This document shows positions 61,101-64,000 of a stretch of DNA of 64,000 nucleotides, one piece after another (the stretch's first letter is position 1; each line of letters opens with the position of its first letter). This DNA comes from Calonectria ilicicola. Taxonomy: Eukaryota > Ascomycota > Sordariomycetes > Hypocreales > Nectriaceae. The position numbers were made by a program, and so were the translations under genes. The notes beneath the pieces were generated by a model. That model did not search any database and was not told the DNA's origin. It worked only from the letters and a program-made list of their open reading frames with translations. The stretch covers positions 5,456,001-5,520,000 of the forward strand of contig CP085829.1 of NCBI GenBank assembly GCA_020809705.1, written 5' to 3'.

Positions 61101-64000
61101 ATAAAATATTTTAAAAGATCTTATTAAAATAATATTTTTTAATAAGAAATATATTACTATTATTTTTCTTAAATAAATATTTAATTTTATATAAATCTTC
61201 TTTTATTAAAGTATATTTAAATAATTATTTATAAAGAATAATAATTATATTCTTCTTTTATAGATATGCTATTATATTGAACTATTTTATCCTTTTAATA
61301 GGGCTAATAAGATTAATAATATATTAATAATTTTTATTATATTTAATATTACTTTTAATATAAAGCTCCTCTTCTATAAATAGCTTAAATATTTTAATAA
61401 TCTTTAATATTATATTAAGATTATTATTATTATTTTTTATTTTTTATATAATATAAGGAAGATTTAGTACTTCTTATTTAATAAAAGAGTTTTATATTTT
61501 TATATATTAAATTAGTTTTATTTATATTATTGATATTCTTTCTTTAGGTATTTTATTAAGAAATATTTAATTTTTTTATAAATAAAATAATATTAAGGCT
61601 TATATTATTAATAATAATAATTTAATTGATATAATTAGTTATTATTATTATTATATTATTTATTTTAAATAAATTAATAGTTAGTGAAATAGATAGTAAT
61701 ATTATATTATAAGCTTAACTTTTTATTTATCTTTATAATATTAATTAGCTTATAAATATTAACTATTAATCTTTTAAAGGTTCTTATATTTTAATATTTA
61801 GTTATATTAATCTTTAGGACTTTATTAATTACTATTAGAAGGGTTTAATAAAGTTCTTTATCACTCTAATTATAATTATAAATACCTTAATAAATCTAGT
61901 AAATTTTATTAATAAGTATATTAAAGTTTTTAAATATATTCTTATTAAGATTTTTATTTATTATATTATAAAGTATTATTATTAATAACTTATTATAGTA
62001 ATACGAGATTGTATTAAAAGTCTTAAAATAGGTCTTAATTATCTTATATATTATCTTATATAAAAATTCCTTACTAAAAAAGAAATCAATATAATACTCT
62101 TTCATTTTACTACTAAACATTATAAGTAATACTTTTATATAACTATCTTTTAGTATTATAATATATTTACACTTATTTTCAAAAGTAACAATCTTAATAA
62201 ATTAGAAACTATAAAGCTTATTTATATATTGATTATTATTAATATATATCTTATTTAGCTTAATTAACTTCTTTATAATAAATTTATCTATACTTAGGAT
62301 AAAGAGAATCTTTAATAAAGAAGGGATTATAATATTATTTTTATTTCTTTTTAATAATATAAGTATAAGTATCTTCCTTACCTAATAAAAAGAGATAATA
62401 ATCTAAATTTATAAAAGTTAAATAAGATTAAAGATAATTCTTAATCTATCTTTAAAAATATTAATACCTTTAAAGAAAAAAATATTTTAAAATTCTTTTA
62501 TTAAATTAATTATTTTTTTTATAAAAGCTTTCTCTTTCTAATCTTAAAAATTATCTTAGAAGACTTTAATAAGTTTATTACCTTCTTTAATAAACTATTT
62601 ATAAATATTAATAATATAAATAATATAATTATTAACTTCTTTTATTAATATATTATTAAAATTACTTTATAATAGTTTTATTTTCTTTTAATTAATAATT
62701 AGATTATTATTATATTTTTAAATCTAGGTAAAGAGATTATCTTCATCTTATTATTAATTAGAGCTAGATATAGAGTAAGTATTTTCATCTACTATTTTTA
62801 TCTTTTAAAGTAAGTATATAAAGAGATAATTATAAGAAAATAAAATCTAATAAATATAATTATAAAAATAATATAATAAAAAAGAATTATTAAAATAAAT
62901 AAAAATTAATATAATAATATAATAAATAAAAAAGATTTTTAATCTTTAAACTTAATTAAAATACTAATCTTTACTTAATTTAATAATTCTTATAATAAAT
63001 AAAAGATTTAAAAAATCTAAAAAATTTACCAAAAGCTCTCTTTTACAAATCTATATCAAACCTTACAAAAAGCTTACCTTTTACAAAATATCCATATATC
63101 TCTTTCTTAATACATCTTATCACAACTACATTGTCACAGGTCACACAGGTAGTCATGTGTGGAGTCATGTGTGTACCATATATACGTATAATGTTAATAT
63201 TAGCCGACTGTAGTGAGAGCCTTCTGCCCTCTTTATTGTATAATATAATTATTATATCTACCTCTAGCCTTATCTTGTAATAGTTTGTGTGATTGTTTAA
63301 TTGTATTTTATTATGATTATTTAAAATAGAAGATATTATTAAGTTAAGAAAAGTTTAAATTATATTATTATAATTTAGTAATAATAAAAATTTTTATAAA
63401 AATTAATTAAAAATCTTTTAATTTTATAAATAAGATAATATTAGATTATTTTAAATATAAATAATAATTAATTTAAATATTATTAAAAAAGAATATTTAT
63501 ATTAAGATAAATAAAGTTAATATTATAATATTAATTAATAGTTATATAAATTTTAGAATTTTAAATATATTTAATAGTTAAATTAAAGATATTTTATATA
63601 TAAATTAATTAATTATAGTAAAGATAATAAAAGATTATATATTTATTAATAAAAATAATTTATTATTTTTATTAAAATATCTTTTAATATTATTTATAAA
63701 TATTAAAATTAGATTTTTAATTTAATATAATAATCTTATTTAAATATAAAAAGAAAATTAAAATCTATAAATAATAATTATTATATAAATTAATATTATT
63801 ATTAAAATTAATTAAATATTTAAATAAGTTAATATCTAAAATATAGCTTTAAATAAAAAAATCACCTAACTTAAGATCTAGCTAAAAATAATTAATTAAA
63901 ATCTTACCTAAGGCTTTTAATAACCAAGATATATAATAATAAACCTAGAAAAGTTTATAATTAAAGAATAGAAGATAGAAAAGTATTAAATAATCTATAA
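58131..64000. repeat. Very AT-rich block with RIP signature, open at the right edge
   Basis: Composition changes abruptly to nearly pure A and T. CA, TG and CG dinucleotides are almost absent, while remaining Cs are in CT or CC and remaining Gs in AG or GG. That is what C-to-T change at CpA on both strands leaves behind. No functional frame survives; the longest (61896-62120 minus) is a Lys/Ile/Asn/Tyr-rich remnant. The block is presumably a heavily mutated transposon or repeat array, but the original element cannot be named. It runs past the end of the window. Confidence 0.85.
63030..63300. other. Island of unmutated sequence inside the RIP block, possible LTR or unique spacer
   Basis: About 270 bases in which CA and TG reappear, with GTCATGTGTGGAGTCATGTG as an internal short duplication. 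Toward the end the sequence is of mixed composition (GACTGTAGTGAGAGCC, CTTCTGCCCTC). It could be a terminal repeat of a retroelement, or single-copy DNA between two mutated repeats. Confidence 0.4.

Noticed and set aside
61896..62120. 74-codon minus-strand frame in the AT block
   Set aside because: It is a chance or mutated remnant made of Lys, Ile, Asn and Tyr in RIP-mutated DNA; the ancestral protein cannot be identified reliably.

Overview
The window reads as chromosomal DNA of a filamentous ascomycete, most likely a Sordariomycete and possibly Hypocreales. Genes are on both strands and are broken by short introns of about 50-150 bases. Introns start GTAAGT/GTGAGT, often carry a CTAAC/TACTAAC-type branch point and end in CAG or TAG. 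Intergenic DNA is long, with pyrimidine-rich leaders. The last 6 kb has the signature of repeat-induced point mutation (RIP), which is specific to fungi. All exon structures below were assembled by eye from reading frames, splice sites and remembered family sequences; no database search was run.

Layout. 1-166: 3' end of a kinase-like gene, probably casein kinase I. 3.7-5.4 kb: tail-anchored inositol-polyphosphate 5-phosphatase. 7.2-8.6 kb (minus): a PKA-type catalytic subunit. 8.6-15.4 kb: gene-poor, with one odd small ORF. 15.4-18.8 kb: GRAM-TBC-EF-hand Rab GAP. 19.1-19.7 kb (minus): Nudix hydrolase. 20.3-22.6 kb: two divergently transcribed paralogues of an unrecognised family. 24.0-25.0 kb: short-chain dehydrogenase. 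25-29.6 kb: long leader and intergenic DNA. 29.6-31.8 kb: Pal1 morphogenesis protein. 32.9-34.4 kb: degenerate Rad51-paralogue-like protein. 35.1-39.0 kb (minus): Rho1 GEF of the Rom2 type. 40.9-41.7 kb: V-ATPase subunit c' (Vma11). 42.3-43.2 kb (minus): unrecognised protein. 46.6-48.0 kb: Nse4 of the Smc5/6 complex. 48.6-50.4 kb: unrecognised coiled-coil membrane protein. 51.5-52.6 kb: DUF4336 protein. 53.2-56.1 kb: Vps34 PI3-kinase. 56.1-58.1 kb: degenerate repeats. 58.1-64.0 kb: very AT-rich RIP block.

Most of the genes are single-copy housekeeping or signalling genes (phosphoinositide metabolism, Rho and Rab control, cAMP signalling, vacuolar acidification, genome maintenance). They do not form an operon or a biosynthetic cluster. 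The accessory part is the 19-25 kb stretch. The divergent pair there is the best candidate for something undescribed: one copy keeps a Thr-Cys-His arrangement resembling the CheD deamidase triad and the other has lost two of the three residues. The right edge runs into a RIP-mutated block whose end lies outside the window, so it could be a transposon graveyard, a subtelomere or a pericentromeric region.
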